From: Rhizobium mesoamericanum STM3625
GTDB lineage: Bacteria; Pseudomonadota; Alphaproteobacteria; Rhizobiales; Rhizobiaceae
Reading direction: 5' to 3'
DNA: 64,000 bases
NCBI RefSeq assembly: GCF_000312665.1
Contig: NZ_HF536772.1
Coordinates: 498,798 to 562,797 of the forward strand
The notes beneath the pieces are model-generated. The model saw nothing but the letters and a program-made list of their open reading frames with translations. It had not been told where the DNA came from and did no database searches. A program made the position numbers and the translations under genes. Position 1 is the first letter of the stretch. Each line of letters begins with the position of its first letter. This document shows positions 37,703 through 49,195 of the stretch, piece after piece.

Positions 37703-39109
37703 TTACATATGGATCGGCTTGAAGAAGGCGGCGAGTGCTGCTTCCTTGACCGCTTCCGACATGGTCGGGTGCGCGTGGCACGTGCGGCCGAGATCTTCCG
37801 CTGAACCACCGAACTCCATCAAAACGGCAATCTCGTGGATCATCTCACCGGCGCCGAAGCCGACGATATGACCGCCGAGAACGCGATCGTTCTCCTTGTC
37901 GGACAGGATCTTCACGAAGCCGTCGGTTTCAAGCATGGCGCGGGCGCGGCCGTTCGCAGTGAACGGGAACTTGCCGACCTTGTAGGCGATACCAGCCGCC
38001 TTCAATTCTTCCTCGGTCTTACCGACGGAGGCGACTTCCGGCTGCGTGTAGACGACGCTCGGGATGACGTCATAGTTCACGTGGCCATGCTGTCCTGCGA
38101 GGATTTCAGCGAGCGCGACGCCTTCGTCTTCGGCCTTGTGAGCAAGCATCGGGCCCTTCACGACATCGCCAATCGCGTAGATGCCGGCAACATTGGTGCG
38201 GAAATGACCGTCGATTTCGACGCGACCACGATTGTCGAGCTTGACGCCTGCTTCCTCCAGGCCAAGGCCTGCGGTGTAGGGCGTGCGGCCGGTCGCGATC
38301 AGGACGACCTCGGCTTCGAGCGTCTGCGCATCGCCACCCTTGACCGGCTCGAAGGTCACCTTCGCACCTTTGCCACCCTTCTCAACGCCCGTCACCTTGG
38401 AGCTCAGGTTAATGGTGACACCCTGCTTGGCGAGCATCCGGTGGAACTGCTTGGAGACTTCCCCATCCATGCCTCCGAGAATCGTGTCGAGATATTCGAC
38501 GACAGTGACCTTGGCGCCGAGGCGCGACCAGACAGAGCCGAGCTCGAGGCCGATGACGCCGCCGCCGACAACGACCATCGTTTCCGGCACCTTCTGAAGA
38601 GCGATTGCACCCGTCGAGGAGATGATCACCTTCTCGTCGAGATCGACCTTGACGCCAGGAATGCCCGCCACGTCGGAGCCGGTCGCGATGACAATGTTCT
38701 TGCCTTCGATGTCCTGAACCTTGCCGTCCTGGCCTGTCACGGAAACCTTCCCAGCCGATACGATCTTGCCGGTCCCCTGGAAGGCATCGATCTTGTTTTT
38801 CTTGAAGAGGAAGGCAACGCCATCGACATTGGCCTTCACCGTCACATCCTTGTGCGCCAGCATCTTTTCAAGGTTCAGCTTCGGCGCAGTAACCTCGATG
38901 CCGAGCGCGTCCATGCCGTGGCCAGCCTGATGGAACATTTCGGACGCGTGCAGCAGCGCCTTAGACGGAATGCAGCCGACGTTCAGGCAGGTACCGCCGA
39001 AGGTTGCGCGCTTTTCAACGACAGCGACCTTGAGGCCAAGCTGCGCCGCCTTGATGGCAGCCACGTAGCCACCGGGGCCAGTTCCGATAACGATCACATC
39101 ATAGGACAT
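37703..39109 (-). CDS. lpdA: Dihydrolipoyl dehydrogenase (E3)
   Basis: A 468-aa FAD flavoprotein that reoxidises the lipoyl arm of 2-oxo acid dehydrogenases. FAD motif GTGPGGYVAAIKAAQLG, redox disulfide GGTCLNVGCIPSK (about residue 40), NAD motif VGGGVIGLELG, and the C-terminal active-site CHAHPTMSEAV. As the last gene of the mdh-suc cluster it is the probable E3 of the 2-oxoglutarate dehydrogenase, and it lies after three genes with no evident TCA role. A possible stem-loop terminator follows. Confidence 0.95.
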   Translation of the reverse strand: MSYDVIVIGTGPGGYVAAIKAAQLGLKVAVVEKRATFGGTCLNVGCIPSKALLHASEMFHQAGHGMDALGIEVTAPKLNLEKMLAHKDVTVKANVDGVAFLFKKNKIDAFQGTGKIVSAGKVSVTGQDGKVQDIEGKNIVIATGSDVAGIPGVKVDLDEKVIISSTGAIALQKVPETMVVVGGGVIGLELGSVWSRLGAKVTVVEYLDTILGGMDGEVSKQFHRMLAKQGVTINLSSKVTGVEKGGKGAKVTFEPVKGGDAQTLEAEVVLIATGRTPYTAGLGLEEAGVKLDNRGRVEIDGHFRTNVAGIYAIGDVVKGPMLAHKAEDEGVALAEILAGQHGHVNYDVIPSVVYTQPEVASVGKTEEELKAAGIAYKVGKFPFTANGRARAMLETDGFVKILSDKENDRVLGGHIVGFGAGEMIHEIAVLMEFGGSAEDLGRTCHAHPTMSEAVKEAALAAFFKPIHM

Positions 39110-39135
39110 TGTTTCTTTCCCTTTGCGTTATTTGT

Positions 39136-39774
39136 TTAATCAGCCGCGCGCGCGAGCGCGAGGCGGAAACCGAAGCCGACCAGTGCGGCGCCGGTGATGC
39201 GGTTGAACCACTTGCCGCTTGCAATGAAGCGGTCTCGGATAGGCTTAACGGTGAAGAAGGTGGAGACGCCGGCGAACCAGGCGACGAGCGCAGTGGCCAT
39301 GCCAATCCCGTAGCCCAACTGGATTAGCGCCGGCGTATCGTGATGCACCAGCGTCGAGAACAGCGACAAGAAAAACAGGACCGGTTTCGGATTGAGCGCA
39401 TTGGTGATGAAGCCCATGCCGAGGCATTTCCGCGCCGAGATCGGCTTGCGGTCTTCCTCCGTCACCTCAATCTCATTCACCTTGAAACCCGGTTCGCGGA
39501 AAGACTTGATGCCGAGATAGACAAGATAGGCGACGCCCGCCCACTTGATCATGGCAAACAGCATCAGCGATTTGGAGACGATCAGGCCAAGGCCGAGGAT
39601 TGTGTAGCTAACGTGAAAGAGCAGCGAGAAGCCCATACCAAGGCCAGTCATGATTGCGGCACGCCGGCCATGCACGATACTCTGACGCAGGATGACCGCG
39701 AAGTCGGCGCCGGGCACCACGATGAAGATTGAAAAGACAGCCATCAGGCCCAGAAATTCTAAGAAGTATTGCAT
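39136..39774 (-). CDS. LysE/RhtB-family amino acid exporter
   Basis: A 212-aa membrane protein with about six hydrophobic segments. The family signature is in VPGADFAVILRQSIVHGRRAAIMTGLGMG and LNPKPVLFFLSLFST (about residues 20-50 and 128-142). Such proteins export small amino acids or derivatives; the substrate is unknown. It lies 27 nt upstream of lpdA and about 20 nt after the SDR, so it is probably in the same transcript. Confidence 0.88.
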   Translation of the reverse strand: MQYFLEFLGLMAVFSIFIVVPGADFAVILRQSIVHGRRAAIMTGLGMGFSLLFHVSYTILGLGLIVSKSLMLFAMIKWAGVAYLVYLGIKSFREPGFKVNEIEVTEEDRKPISARKCLGMGFITNALNPKPVLFFLSLFSTLVHHDTPALIQLGYGIGMATALVAWFAGVSTFFTVKPIRDRFIASGKWFNRITGAALVGFGFRLALARAAD

Positions 39775-39794
39775 GGCGATATGGTCTCCGCGCC

Positions 39795-40547
39795 CTAACG
39801 GCCACCGCTAACATTGAGTATGGCGCCCGTTATATAGGAAGCCGTCGGCGAGAGAAGGTAGAGGACTGCATCGGCGATCTCCTCTGCCGTGCCGGGCCTT
39901 TGCATCGGAATGCTCGGCGCCAGATCGCGTGCGCGGTTCGGCAGGCCGCCTGATGCATGAATGTCGGTATCGATGACGCCGGGACGGATGGCGTTCACAC
40001 GCACGCCCTCGTTTGCCACCTCGCGCGACAGACCCACTGTGAACGTATCGATCGCGGCCTTCGATGCGGCGTAGTCAACATACTGCGAGGCCGAACCCAG
40101 AACTGCTGCCATAGACGAGATGTTGACGATCGCCCCGCCCTTGCCGCCATGCCTTGACGACATGCGGCGGACGGCCTCGGCCGCGCAGAGGATCGAGCCG
40201 GTCACGTTGATTCGCATCATCCGCTCAACGCGCCCGACGCTCATCTCGTCGACGCGCTGCTGTGCATCGACGATGCCGGCATTGTTGACCAAACCATCCA
40301 GCCGTCCGAAATGCCTGTCTACGGTCCGGAACATCGAAACAATATCCGGCGCGCTGCCCACATCGCCCTTGATCGCGATGGCGTCACCACCCTCAGCTTT
40401 GACCTCGGAGACGACAGCGTCGGCAGCGGCGCTGTTGGCCGCGTAGTTCACTGCGACGTTCCAGCCCTGACGCGCGGCGAGGCGGCAGACGGCCGCACCG
40501 ATACCCCGGCTGCCGCCGGTAACGAGAAGGACCGGTCGTTGCGTCAT
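39795..40547 (-). CDS. Short-chain dehydrogenase/reductase (SDR)
   Basis: A 250-aa classical SDR with TGGSRGIG (about residue 11), NNAG (about 90), Ser and YAASK (about 158) and a GAILNVSGGR end, as in the FabG-like and sugar/oxo-acyl reductase branches. Start ATG 40547 has AGGGG upstream and overlaps the upstream gene's stop by ATGA; the frame to 40580 is a longer alternative. Which carbonyl it reduces is unknown. Confidence 0.88.
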   Translation of the reverse strand: MTQRPVLLVTGGSRGIGAAVCRLAARQGWNVAVNYAANSAAADAVVSEVKAEGGDAIAIKGDVGSAPDIVSMFRTVDRHFGRLDGLVNNAGIVDAQQRVDEMSVGRVERMMRINVTGSILCAAEAVRRMSSRHGGKGGAIVNISSMAAVLGSASQYVDYAASKAAIDTFTVGLSREVANEGVRVNAIRPGVIDTDIHASGGLPNRARDLAPSIPMQRPGTAEEIADAVLYLLSPTASYITGAILNVSGGR

Positions 40548-41095
40548 TTCGCGCACCCCTTGAATGCCAAGACGTCCCACGGTGCAACCGTCGCCTTGTC
40601 GTTGCCCCAGATCTGTGAATGGCGGATTGCCGGACCGAGACCCGGCAGAAAGACGTTCTCAGCCGCTGCCGCTGGTTCCGGCTGGAGATTGTCGATCTCG
40701 CCCTTTGCATTCGCGCCGTAGACCGCGCCCCGCCAGACAGTGCAGGCGTCCAGATCGGCGCCGGTCACGTCACCACCTGGGCATTTGAACATCAGGATAC
40801 CGATAGAGCGTTCCGGATCGTCTGACGGCATCACATAGCCGTCGAGTTCGATCGGGGTCTTCAGCACCTTCAGCTTGAACCGGTTGTTGGCGGCCGCCGC
40901 TTCAGAATAAATCGGTGTGAAGCGCAATTCGTAGGCGCCATCTCGGTCAGCGTAGACAGCACTTGCCTGGCTGCAGTCGGGAGCCGCCACAGCGGTAGCA
41001 GGAAGTACCAACAAGAACGCGAGCGACATCCCCGCCCTGCCTTTGACAAGGGGAGTCAGCTTGGTCTTTCGCCCTGTGGAGATTGCCAGCGACAT
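40544..41095 (-). CDS. Exported protein of unknown function
   Basis: A 183-aa protein. A positively charged N-terminus and hydrophobic stretch (MSLAFLLVLPATAVAAPDC) make a signal peptide with cleavage after AVA or AAP; the start may be M at residue 23 rather than 1. The mature part holds six Cys (DCS, FKC, DAC, KGC...), hinting at disulfides in the periplasm. I do not recognise a family. It lies between sucB and the SDR, on the same strand and within one transcript by spacing. Confidence 0.65.
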   Translation of the reverse strand: MSLAISTGRKTKLTPLVKGRAGMSLAFLLVLPATAVAAPDCSQASAVYADRDGAYELRFTPIYSEAAAANNRFKLKVLKTPIELDGYVMPSDDPERSIGILMFKCPGGDVTGADLDACTVWRGAVYGANAKGEIDNLQPEPAAAAENVFLPGLGPAIRHSQIWGNDKATVAPWDVLAFKGCAK

Positions 41096-41146
41096 CGCGC
41101 GCCCCGCTGAGGTGGAAAGGGCCGCTCGCGCGGCCCTGTCGATTGC

Positions 41147-42394
41147 TTAGAGATCGAGAACCAGACGCTCCGGATCTTCCAGGCTTTCCTTGACGCGAAC
41201 GAGGAAGGTCACAGCTTCCTTGCCGTCGACGATCCGGTGATCGTAGGAGAGTGCCAGATACATCATCGGACGGATGACGATCTGGCCCCCGACGACAACC
41301 GGACGGTCCTGGATCTTGTGCATGCCGAGGATGCCGGACTGCGGGGCGTTCAGGATCGGCGAAGACATCAGCGAACCGTAGACGCCGCCATTGGTGATCG
41401 TAAAGGTGCCGCCCTGCATATCGGCCATCGAAAGCGAGCCGTCGCGGGCAGCCTTTGCCAGACGTGCAAGTTCCTTTTCAACTTCGGCGATTGACATCTG
41501 GTCGGCGTCGCGGATGACAGGAACAACAAGACCCTTGTCCGTGCCGACGGCCATGCCGATGTGGCAGAAATTCTTGTAGATGATGTCGGTACCATCAATC
41601 TCAGCGTTAACGGCCGGCAGTTCCTTCAGGGCATGCGTGATAGCCTTGGTGAAGAAGCCCATGAAGCCTAGCTTCACGCCGTGCTTCTTTTCGAAGACAT
41701 CCTTGTACTTGGCGCGCAGGTCCATGACGGCCTTCATGTCCACCTCGTTGTAGGTGGTCAGCATTGCCGCCGTGTTCTGAGCGTCCTTCAGGCGTTTGGC
41801 GATCGTCTGGCGCAGGCGCGTCATCTTCACGCGCTCTTCGCGAGCCGCATCCTCAATCGTCGATGGGCCACGGGCGGCAGCCGGAACGACGGGAGCGGCT
41901 GCCGGAGCGGAGATGCCCTTGGCAACAGCAGCGATCACGTCGCCCTTCAGAACCTGGCCACGCTTGCCAGTGCCGTCGATCTGATCGGCCGACAGATTGT
42001 TCTCGGCGAGCATCTTGGCGGCAGCCGGCGCGGGCGGCATGGCAGATACGGACGCAGAAGGTGCAGCAGCAGAAGCGACCGGTGCAGGGGCTGCGGCAGC
42101 GGGCTCGGCAGCCTTGGCGGGAGCGGCAGCAGCAGCCGGGGCAGCGGCAGCGCCGGCCCCCGCTGCGATCTGGCCGAGCAGCGCGCCTAGACCGACGGTT
42201 TCACCAGCCTGGGCAACGATTTCAGAGAGCGTGCCGGAAGCCGGAGCCGGCACTTCGATGGTCACCTTGTCGGTTTCAAGCTCGAGAATCGGCTCGTCAG
42301 CCTTGATGGCGTCGCCGACCTTCTTGAACCAGGTACCGACGGTTGCCTCGCTGACGGATTCACCGAGAGTTGGAACGCGGATTTCTGTGGCCAT
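41147..42394 (-). CDS. sucB: 2-oxoglutarate dehydrogenase E2 (dihydrolipoyl succinyltransferase)
   Basis: A 415-aa E2 subunit. N-terminal lipoyl domain with the lipoyl-lysine in [17 protein letters not shown] (about residue 43), then an Ala/Pro-rich linker, a peripheral subunit-binding domain (about 120-155), and a catalytic C-terminus with the active-site [15 protein letters not shown]. It transfers succinyl groups to CoA. It follows sucA with one small gene between. The gap to the preceding gene is about 50 nt. Confidence 0.95.
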   Translation of the reverse strand: MATEIRVPTLGESVSEATVGTWFKKVGDAIKADEPILELETDKVTIEVPAPASGTLSEIVAQAGETVGLGALLGQIAAGAGAAAAPAAAAAPAKAAEPAAAAPAPVASAAAPSASVSAMPPAPAAAKMLAENNLSADQIDGTGKRGQVLKGDVIAAVAKGISAPAAAPVVPAAARGPSTIEDAAREERVKMTRLRQTIAKRLKDAQNTAAMLTTYNEVDMKAVMDLRAKYKDVFEKKHGVKLGFMGFFTKAITHALKELPAVNAEIDGTDIIYKNFCHIGMAVGTDKGLVVPVIRDADQMSIAEVEKELARLAKAARDGSLSMADMQGGTFTITNGGVYGSLMSSPILNAPQSGILGMHKIQDRPVVVGGQIVIRPMMYLALSYDHRIVDGKEAVTFLVRVKESLEDPERLVLDL

Positions 42395-42423
42395 TGTTCA
42401 AATCCTGATTTGCTTGTGTTCGT

Positions 42424-42741
42424 TTATTCGTTTCCGGCACCAGATGGCCGGAGAATGATCGAGGGCATTGGCAATATGTCAAAGCGAAAGCCGTAACCGG
42501 ACTGGATGATCGGATCGGCATCGGCAAGCACTTGCGCCGCCTTCTGATCCGCTGCCGAAACGACTGCCATGCCCCAGGCTCCCTCGCTTTCGAAGACGGG
42601 ACCGACGGCAATCGCCGATCCCTCTTCTGCGTTGCGGCGCCAATAAGCGGCATGGCGGCTCATCGCAGCCATTTCCTCCCCGGTCGCGTCATGCGGGAAG
42701 CTCGGGCGAGGCGGCACAAGTCTAAGGAAGAAATATGCCAT
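42424..42741 (-). CDS. YciI-like small protein between sucA and sucB
   Basis: A 105-aa protein of the YciI-like ferredoxin-fold group (HAAYWRRNAEEGSAIAVGPVFESEGAWGMAVVSAADQKAAQVLADADPIIQ...). The YciI fold is a small alpha-beta barrel dimer; the role is unknown. Start at ATG 42741 with AAGGGA upstream, GTG 42747 possible. It sits between the E1 and E2 genes of the 2-oxoglutarate dehydrogenase, 12 nt after sucA, and is therefore co-transcribed. Confidence 0.75.
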   Translation of the reverse strand: MAYFFLRLVPPRPSFPHDATGEEMAAMSRHAAYWRRNAEEGSAIAVGPVFESEGAWGMAVVSAADQKAAQVLADADPIIQSGYGFRFDILPMPSIILRPSGAGNE

Positions 42742-42753
42742 CGCCACGATCCC

Positions 42754-45738
42754 TTAGCCGCCCAGCGCATCCTCGAGGAATGCGGCGAGCTGCGACAGAT
42801 GCTTGGACATCAGACCCGTTGCCGGCGAAGCGGCAGCCGGGCGACCGGTGTAACGGACGCGCTGGTACTTAGCATCGATATGGGCGAGCACCCATTCCAA
42901 ATACGGGTCGATGAACGACCATGCGCCCATGTTCTTCGGCTCTTCCTGGCACCAGACCATCTCTGCGTTCCGGAAGCGGCTGAGCTCGTTGATAAGGGCC
43001 TTTGCCGGGAACGGATAGAGCTGTTCGACGCGCAGCAGGTAGATGTCGTCAATGCCGCGTTTTTCGCGCTCTTCCAGGAGGTCGTAGTAGACCTTGCCGG
43101 TGCACATGACGACGCGGCGGATCTTGGCATCCTTCTGCAGCTTGATCGGGCCGTCTTTGATAACCTCTGCATCGTCCCAAAGCAGGCGATGGAAGGAGGA
43201 TTCACCAGCAAGTTCAGCGAGGCTGGAAACAGCCCGCTTATGGCGCAGAAGCGACTTCGGCGTCATCAGCACGAGCGGCTTGCGGAAGTCACGCTTCAGC
43301 TGCCGGCGCAGGATGTGGAAGTAGTTCGCCGGCGTCGTGACGTTGGCGACCTGCATGTTGTCTTCGGCGCAAAGCTGCAGGTAACGCTCGAGGCGGGCCG
43401 AAGAGTGTTCCGGGCCCTGACCTTCGTAGCCGTGCGGCAGCAGGCAGACCAGACCCGACATACGCAGCCACTTGCGTTCGCCAGACGAGATGAACTGGTC
43501 GAACACGACCTGCGCCCCATTGGCAAAATCACCGAACTGGGCTTCCCAAAGGGTCAGCGCATTCGGACGAGCCAGCGAGTAACCGTATTCGAAGCCAAGA
43601 ACTGCTTCTTCCGAGAGCATCGAGTTGATGACTTCGTAGCGGGCCTGGTTAGGCGACAGGTTAGCAAGCGGGATATAGCGCTCCTCCGTTTCCTGATCGT
43701 AGAGAACCGAATGACGCTGCGAGAAGGTGCCACGCTCGCAATCCTGGCCGGAAAGGCGGATCTTGTGGCCTTCGACAACCAGCGAACCGAAGGCAAGCGC
43801 TTCCGCCATCGCCCAATCTAGGTTCTCACCCGTCTGGACCATGCTGGCGCGGTTTTCCATGAAGCGCTGGATCGTGCGGTGCGCATGGAAGCCTTCCGGA
43901 ATTTCCGAGAGCTTGCGGCCGATATCCTTGAGCGTCTTCATCGGAACGGCGGTCTTGCCGCGGCGCTGTTCGTCGGCGTTGTCGGCGGTGCGCAGGCCCG
44001 ACCACTCGCCGTCTAGCCAGTCCGCCTTGTTCGGCTTGTAGCTCTGGCCAGCGTCGAACTCCTGTTCGAGGTGGGCGCGCCAGTCGGCCTTCATCTTCTC
44101 GACTTCGCCATCAGTCAACAGGCCCTCAGCAATGAGACGATCCGCATAGATCTGCAGAACCGTCTTGTGGCCACGGATGACCTTGTACATCTTCGGCTGC
44201 GTGAAGGATGGCTCATCGCCTTCGTTATGGCCGTAGCGGCGATAGCAGAACATGTCGACCACAACGGGCTTGTGGAACTTCATGCGGAACTCGGTTGCGA
44301 TCTTCGCCGCGTAAACGACTGCTTCCGGATCGTCGCCGTTGACGTGGAAGATTGGCGCTTCGATCATCTTCGCAACATCGGAGGGATAGGGCGACGAGCG
44401 CGAGAAGGCGGGGTTCGTGGTGAACCCGATCTGGTTATTGATGATGACATGCATGGTGCCGGCAACGCGGTGACCACGCAGGCCCGACAGGCCAAGAATT
44501 TCGGCGATGACGCCCTGACCGGCGAACGCGGCATCGCCGTGGATTAGCAGCGGCAGAACCTTGGCGCGCTCGGACAGCGGAATGATGTCGCCGTCCCAGA
44601 CCGTGGCGCCCATGTCCTGCTTGGCACGGGCCTTGCCCATGACAACGGGGTCGACGATTTCAAGGTGCGACGGGTTGGCCGTGAGTGATACGTGAACCTT
44701 GTTGCCATCGAACTCGCGGTCCGAGGAGGCGCCAAGGTGGTACTTCACGTCGCCCGAACCTTCGACCTCGTCAGGCGCGTAGGAGCCGCCCTTGAACTCG
44801 TGGAAGATGGCGCGATGAGGCTTGCCCATGACCTGGGAAAGAACGTTGAGACGTCCTCGGTGAGCCATGCCGAACACGGCTTCGCGAAGGCCGAGATGAC
44901 CGCCGCGCTTGAGGATCTGCTCCAGCGCCGGGATGAGGGATTCGCCGCCATCGAGACCGAAGCGCTTGGTACCCTTGAACTTGACGTCGAGGAACTGCTC
45001 GTAGCCTTCGGCTTCGACCAGCTTGGCGAGGATCGCCTTCTTGCCCTCAGGGCTGAAAGCAACGCCCTTGTCGGGACCTTCGATGCGTTCCTGGATCCAG
45101 GCTTTTTCTTCCGGATTCGAGATATGCATGAATTCGACACCAAGCGTCGAGCAATAGGTGCGCTCGAGGATCTCGATCATCTCAGGCAGCGTGGCATATT
45201 CCAGGCCGAGAACGTTGTCGATGAAGATCTTGCGGGAATAGTCGGCCTCGGTGAAGCCGTAAGCTTCCGGCGACAGTTCCTTGTAGTCTTCCACGGGCAC
45301 TGCGATCCCGAGCGGATCGAGCTTGGCATGCAGGTGGCCACGCATGCGGTAGGCGCGGATCATCATGATGGCGCGGACCGAATCACGCGTCGCCTGCAGG
45401 ATATCGGCTCCGCCGGTCGGCTTGCCAGCCTCCTCGGCCTTGGCCTTCATCTTGGTCTCGATGATCTTTTCTACAGTGCCCCAATCGCCGTCGAGCGCCG
45501 AAACGAGGTCGCTTTTGGGCTGCAGCGGCCAATCCTTCTTGCGCCAGGATGCGCCCTTGGCCGCCTTCTTCACATCTTCCGGATTGTCTTCCAGCGCCTT
45601 GAAGAAAGACCGCCATTCCTCGCCGACCGAGTTCGGGTCTTCCTCATAGCGCGCATAAAGCTGCTCGATATAGGCAGCATTGGCGCCATCCAGGAACGAG
45701 GTAATCTGAAACTGCTCGTTGGCTTCTTGCCGTGCCAT
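42754..45738 (-). CDS. sucA: 2-oxoglutarate dehydrogenase E1
   Basis: A 994-aa ThDP-dependent enzyme that decarboxylates 2-oxoglutarate and succinylates the E2 lipoyl group. Seen: the N-terminal E2-binding DGANAAYIEQLYARYEEDP, GMAHRGRLNVL (about residue 310), HGDAAFAGQGVIAE and NNQIGFTT (ThDP site). The start is set at ATG 45738 (MARQEANEQ), where rhizobial SucA begins; the frame is open to 45816. Upstream lies an 80-nt gap after the sucD stop holding a possible hairpin. Confidence 0.95.
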   Translation of the reverse strand: MARQEANEQFQITSFLDGANAAYIEQLYARYEEDPNSVGEEWRSFFKALEDNPEDVKKAAKGASWRKKDWPLQPKSDLVSALDGDWGTVEKIIETKMKAKAEEAGKPTGGADILQATRDSVRAIMMIRAYRMRGHLHAKLDPLGIAVPVEDYKELSPEAYGFTEADYSRKIFIDNVLGLEYATLPEMIEILERTYCSTLGVEFMHISNPEEKAWIQERIEGPDKGVAFSPEGKKAILAKLVEAEGYEQFLDVKFKGTKRFGLDGGESLIPALEQILKRGGHLGLREAVFGMAHRGRLNVLSQVMGKPHRAIFHEFKGGSYAPDEVEGSGDVKYHLGASSDREFDGNKVHVSLTANPSHLEIVDPVVMGKARAKQDMGATVWDGDIIPLSERAKVLPLLIHGDAAFAGQGVIAEILGLSGLRGHRVAGTMHVIINNQIGFTTNPAFSRSSPYPSDVAKMIEAPIFHVNGDDPEAVVYAAKIATEFRMKFHKPVVVDMFCYRRYGHNEGDEPSFTQPKMYKVIRGHKTVLQIYADRLIAEGLLTDGEVEKMKADWRAHLEQEFDAGQSYKPNKADWLDGEWSGLRTADNADEQRRGKTAVPMKTLKDIGRKLSEIPEGFHAHRTIQRFMENRASMVQTGENLDWAMAEALAFGSLVVEGHKIRLSGQDCERGTFSQRHSVLYDQETEERYIPLANLSPNQARYEVINSMLSEEAVLGFEYGYSLARPNALTLWEAQFGDFANGAQVVFDQFISSGERKWLRMSGLVCLLPHGYEGQGPEHSSARLERYLQLCAEDNMQVANVTTPANYFHILRRQLKRDFRKPLVLMTPKSLLRHKRAVSSLAELAGESSFHRLLWDDAEVIKDGPIKLQKDAKIRRVVMCTGKVYYDLLEEREKRGIDDIYLLRVEQLYPFPAKALINELSRFRNAEMVWCQEEPKNMGAWSFIDPYLEWVLAHIDAKYQRVRYTGRPAAASPATGLMSKHLSQLAAFLEDALGG

Positions 45739-45896
45739 GGTTACACGCGGACGTCTTGGTCCGCCTCCTGACTTGTGATTCCGCCGGATACTCGACCGGC
45801 TTGCCGCATCTGTCATTCGCCGCCTATTCGCGGCTCATTTTTATTTCGAAGTAAAGGCCCAGGCAGTGAAAATCGCTGCCCGGGTCATAGACTGGA

Positions 45897-46802
45897 TTAG
45901 CCCTTGAGGACTTCAACCAGCGTCTTGCCGAGGCGGGCCGGCGACGGAGAGACACGGATGCCAGCTGCTTCCATGGCAGCGATCTTCGATTCCGCATCGC
46001 CCTTGCCGCCGGAAACGACGGCGCCGGCATGCCCCATGGTGCGGCCCTTCGGAGCCGTCCGCCCCGCAATGAAGCCTGCCATTGGCTTCTTGCGGCCTTT
46101 CTTGGCTTCATCGATCAGGAACTGTGCCGCATCTTCTTCAGCCGAACCGCCGATTTCACCGATCATGATGATCGAGGTGGTGGCTTCGTCAGCCAGGAAC
46201 ATTTCCAGCACGTCGATGAACTCGGTGCCCTTGACCGGGTCGCCGCCGATGCCGACAGCCGTCGTCTGGCCGAGGCCTTCGTTGGATGTCTGGAAGACGG
46301 CTTCGTAGGTCAGTGTGCCGGAGCGGGAGACGATACCGACTGAACCCTTGCGGAAGATCGAGCCCGGCATGATACCAATCTTGCATTCTTCCGGCGTCAG
46401 GATGCCCGGGCAGTTCGGGCCCAGCAGGCGCGACTTCGACTTGTCGAGCTTGGCCTTCACGCGCACCATATCCATAACCGGGATGCCCTCGGTGATGCAG
46501 GTGATGAACGGGATTTCGGCCTCGATCGCCTCGATGATCGCGTCGGCAGCACCTGCCGGCGGAACATAGATCACGGTCGCATCGGCGCCGGTCTTGTCCT
46601 TGGCTTCGGCGACGGAGGCGAAGATCGGCAGGGACGTGCCGTCGACGCCCGAGGACCACGACTCGCCGCCCTTCTTCGGATGAATACCGCCGACCATCTT
46701 GGTGCCATAATAGGCAAGCGCCTGTTCGGTATGGAAGGTGCCGGTCTTGCCGGTCAGGCCCTGAACGAGGACCTTCGTGTCTTTGTTGACGAGGATAGAC
46801 AT
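45897..46802 (-). CDS. sucD: Succinyl-CoA synthetase alpha subunit
   Basis: A 301-aa subunit that carries the phosphohistidine. CoA-binding [28 protein letters not shown] start, [20 protein letters not shown], and the active-site [18 protein letters not shown]. Start ATG 46802 with GGAAAG upstream; the frame to 46928 is an extension into sucC. It is 19 nt after sucC. Confidence 0.95.
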   Translation of the reverse strand: MSILVNKDTKVLVQGLTGKTGTFHTEQALAYYGTKMVGGIHPKKGGESWSSGVDGTSLPIFASVAEAKDKTGADATVIYVPPAGAADAIIEAIEAEIPFITCITEGIPVMDMVRVKAKLDKSKSRLLGPNCPGILTPEECKIGIMPGSIFRKGSVGIVSRSGTLTYEAVFQTSNEGLGQTTAVGIGGDPVKGTEFIDVLEMFLADEATTSIIMIGEIGGSAEEDAAQFLIDEAKKGRKKPMAGFIAGRTAPKGRTMGHAGAVVSGGKGDAESKIAAMEAAGIRVSPSPARLGKTLVEVLKG

Positions 46803-46821
46803 TCTTTCCGGTCCTTCCAGA

Positions 46822-48015
46822 TTAAGCTTTGATCGCCGCGACGATCTTCTTCGCCGCATCGTCAAGATCGTCAGCCGCGGTAATCGCCAGACCGGACTCG
46901 TTGAGGATCTTCTTGCCGAGCTCGACATTGGTGCCTTCGAGGCGAACGACGAGCGGAACCTTCAGACCGACTTCCTGCACAGCTGCGACAACGCCTTCGG
47001 CGATGACGTCACAGCGCATGATGCCGCCGAAGATATTGACGAGGATGCCCTCGACCTTCGGGTCTGCAGTAATGATCTTGAACGCTGCCGCCACCTTCTC
47101 CTTGCCGGCGCCCCCTCCGACGTCGCAGAAGTTTGCTGGCTCCTTGCCGTAGAGCTTGATGATGTCCATCGTCGCCATAGCGAGACCAGCACCATTGACC
47201 ATGCAGCCGATGTTGCCGTCGAGAGCGACGTAGGCGAGATCCCACTTGGAAGCTTCGATTTCCTTGGAATCTTCCTCGGTCTCGTCACGCAGCGCCTTAA
47301 CGTCGTCGTGGCGGAAGAGCGCGTTACCGTCGAAGGACATCTTGGCGTCGAGAACGCGTAGATGGCCATTGGTCATGACGATCAGCGGATTGACCTCGAG
47401 CAGCGACATGTCCTTCTCGTCGAAGGCCTTGTAGAGCGCCGGGAAGAGCATCTTGGCGTCTTCTGCGGCCGCGCCTTCGAGTGCGAGAGCCTTCGAGATC
47501 TTGGCGACATCGTCAGCCGTCACGCCAGCTGCCGGCTCGATAGCGATCGTGTGAATCTTCTCCGGCGTGTCGTGGGCAACGGCTTCGATATCCATGCCGC
47601 CTTCGGTGGATACGACGAAAGCAACTTTGCCGACCGAACGATCGACCAGCAGCGAGCAATAGAGTTCGCGGGCAATGTCGGCGCCGTCTTCGATGTAGAG
47701 GCGGTTGACCTGCTTGCCGGCCGGGCCTGTCTGCGCGGTCACAAGCGTGTTGCCGAGCATTTCCTTGGCATTAGCAATGACTTCGTCGATCGACTTGGCG
47801 AGACGAACACCGCCCTTGGCTTCCGGCGACAGTTCCTTGAACTTGCCCTTGCCGCGGCCCCCAGCGTGGATCTGGCTCTTCACCACGTAAAGCGGACCGG
47901 GCAGCGACTTGGCAGCAGCTTCAGCTTCCTCGACCTTGAGGATCGCCACACCTTCCGCGACCGGCGCGCCATAGCCCTTCAGCAGAGCCTTGGCCTGATA
48001 TTCATGAATATTCAT
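46822..48015 (-). CDS. sucC: Succinyl-CoA synthetase beta subunit
   Basis: A 397-aa ATP-grasp subunit, [16 protein letters not shown] at the N-terminus, [20 protein letters not shown] (nucleotide-binding), [19 protein letters not shown] and [15 protein letters not shown] near the C-terminus. It makes GTP/ATP from succinyl-CoA in the TCA cycle. Between mdh and sucD in the conserved mdh-sucCD order, 39 nt after the mdh stop. Confidence 0.96.
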   Translation of the reverse strand: MNIHEYQAKALLKGYGAPVAEGVAILKVEEAEAAAKSLPGPLYVVKSQIHAGGRGKGKFKELSPEAKGGVRLAKSIDEVIANAKEMLGNTLVTAQTGPAGKQVNRLYIEDGADIARELYCSLLVDRSVGKVAFVVSTEGGMDIEAVAHDTPEKIHTIAIEPAAGVTADDVAKISKALALEGAAAEDAKMLFPALYKAFDEKDMSLLEVNPLIVMTNGHLRVLDAKMSFDGNALFRHDDVKALRDETEEDSKEIEASKWDLAYVALDGNIGCMVNGAGLAMATMDIIKLYGKEPANFCDVGGGAGKEKVAAAFKIITADPKVEGILVNIFGGIMRCDVIAEGVVAAVQEVGLKVPLVVRLEGTNVELGKKILNESGLAITAADDLDDAAKKIVAAIKA

Positions 48016-48054
48016 GGGTCTATTCCTGTTTGGATTGCGTCAGCGCGCAGTCTA

Positions 48055-49148
<1,094 letters not shown>

Positions 49149-49150
49149 AG

Positions 49151-49181
49151 ATCATAAAATTCTTACGTAAACGTAAGACAA
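49151..49181 (-). promoter_or_regulatory. MerR-type promoter/operator upstream of mdh-sucCDAB
   Basis: On the minus strand TTGTCT (-35, 49176-49181) and TATGAT (-10, 49151-49156) are 19 bp apart. A perfect palindrome CTTACGT-TT-ACGTAAG (49162-49177) fills the spacer. An overlong spacer holding a dyad is the hallmark of MerR-regulated promoters. The ACGT-based half-sites resemble those I recall for LiuR-like MerR regulators. The 5'UTR to mdh would be about 130 nt. Confidence 0.6.
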
Positions 49182-49195
49182 ATATAGCCGAAACG

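Noticed and set aside
38283..38597. Antisense reading frames in lpdA, sucA, atpD, fdsA and similar genes
   Set aside because: They are shadows of GC-rich codon use, overlap well-supported genes entirely and have no family motifs or ribosome sites.
45840..45896. Hairpin between sucD and sucA (GGCAG/CTGCC) read as a terminator
   Set aside because: It contains a mismatch and lacks a T-run; the cluster reads as one operon, so termination here is not supported.
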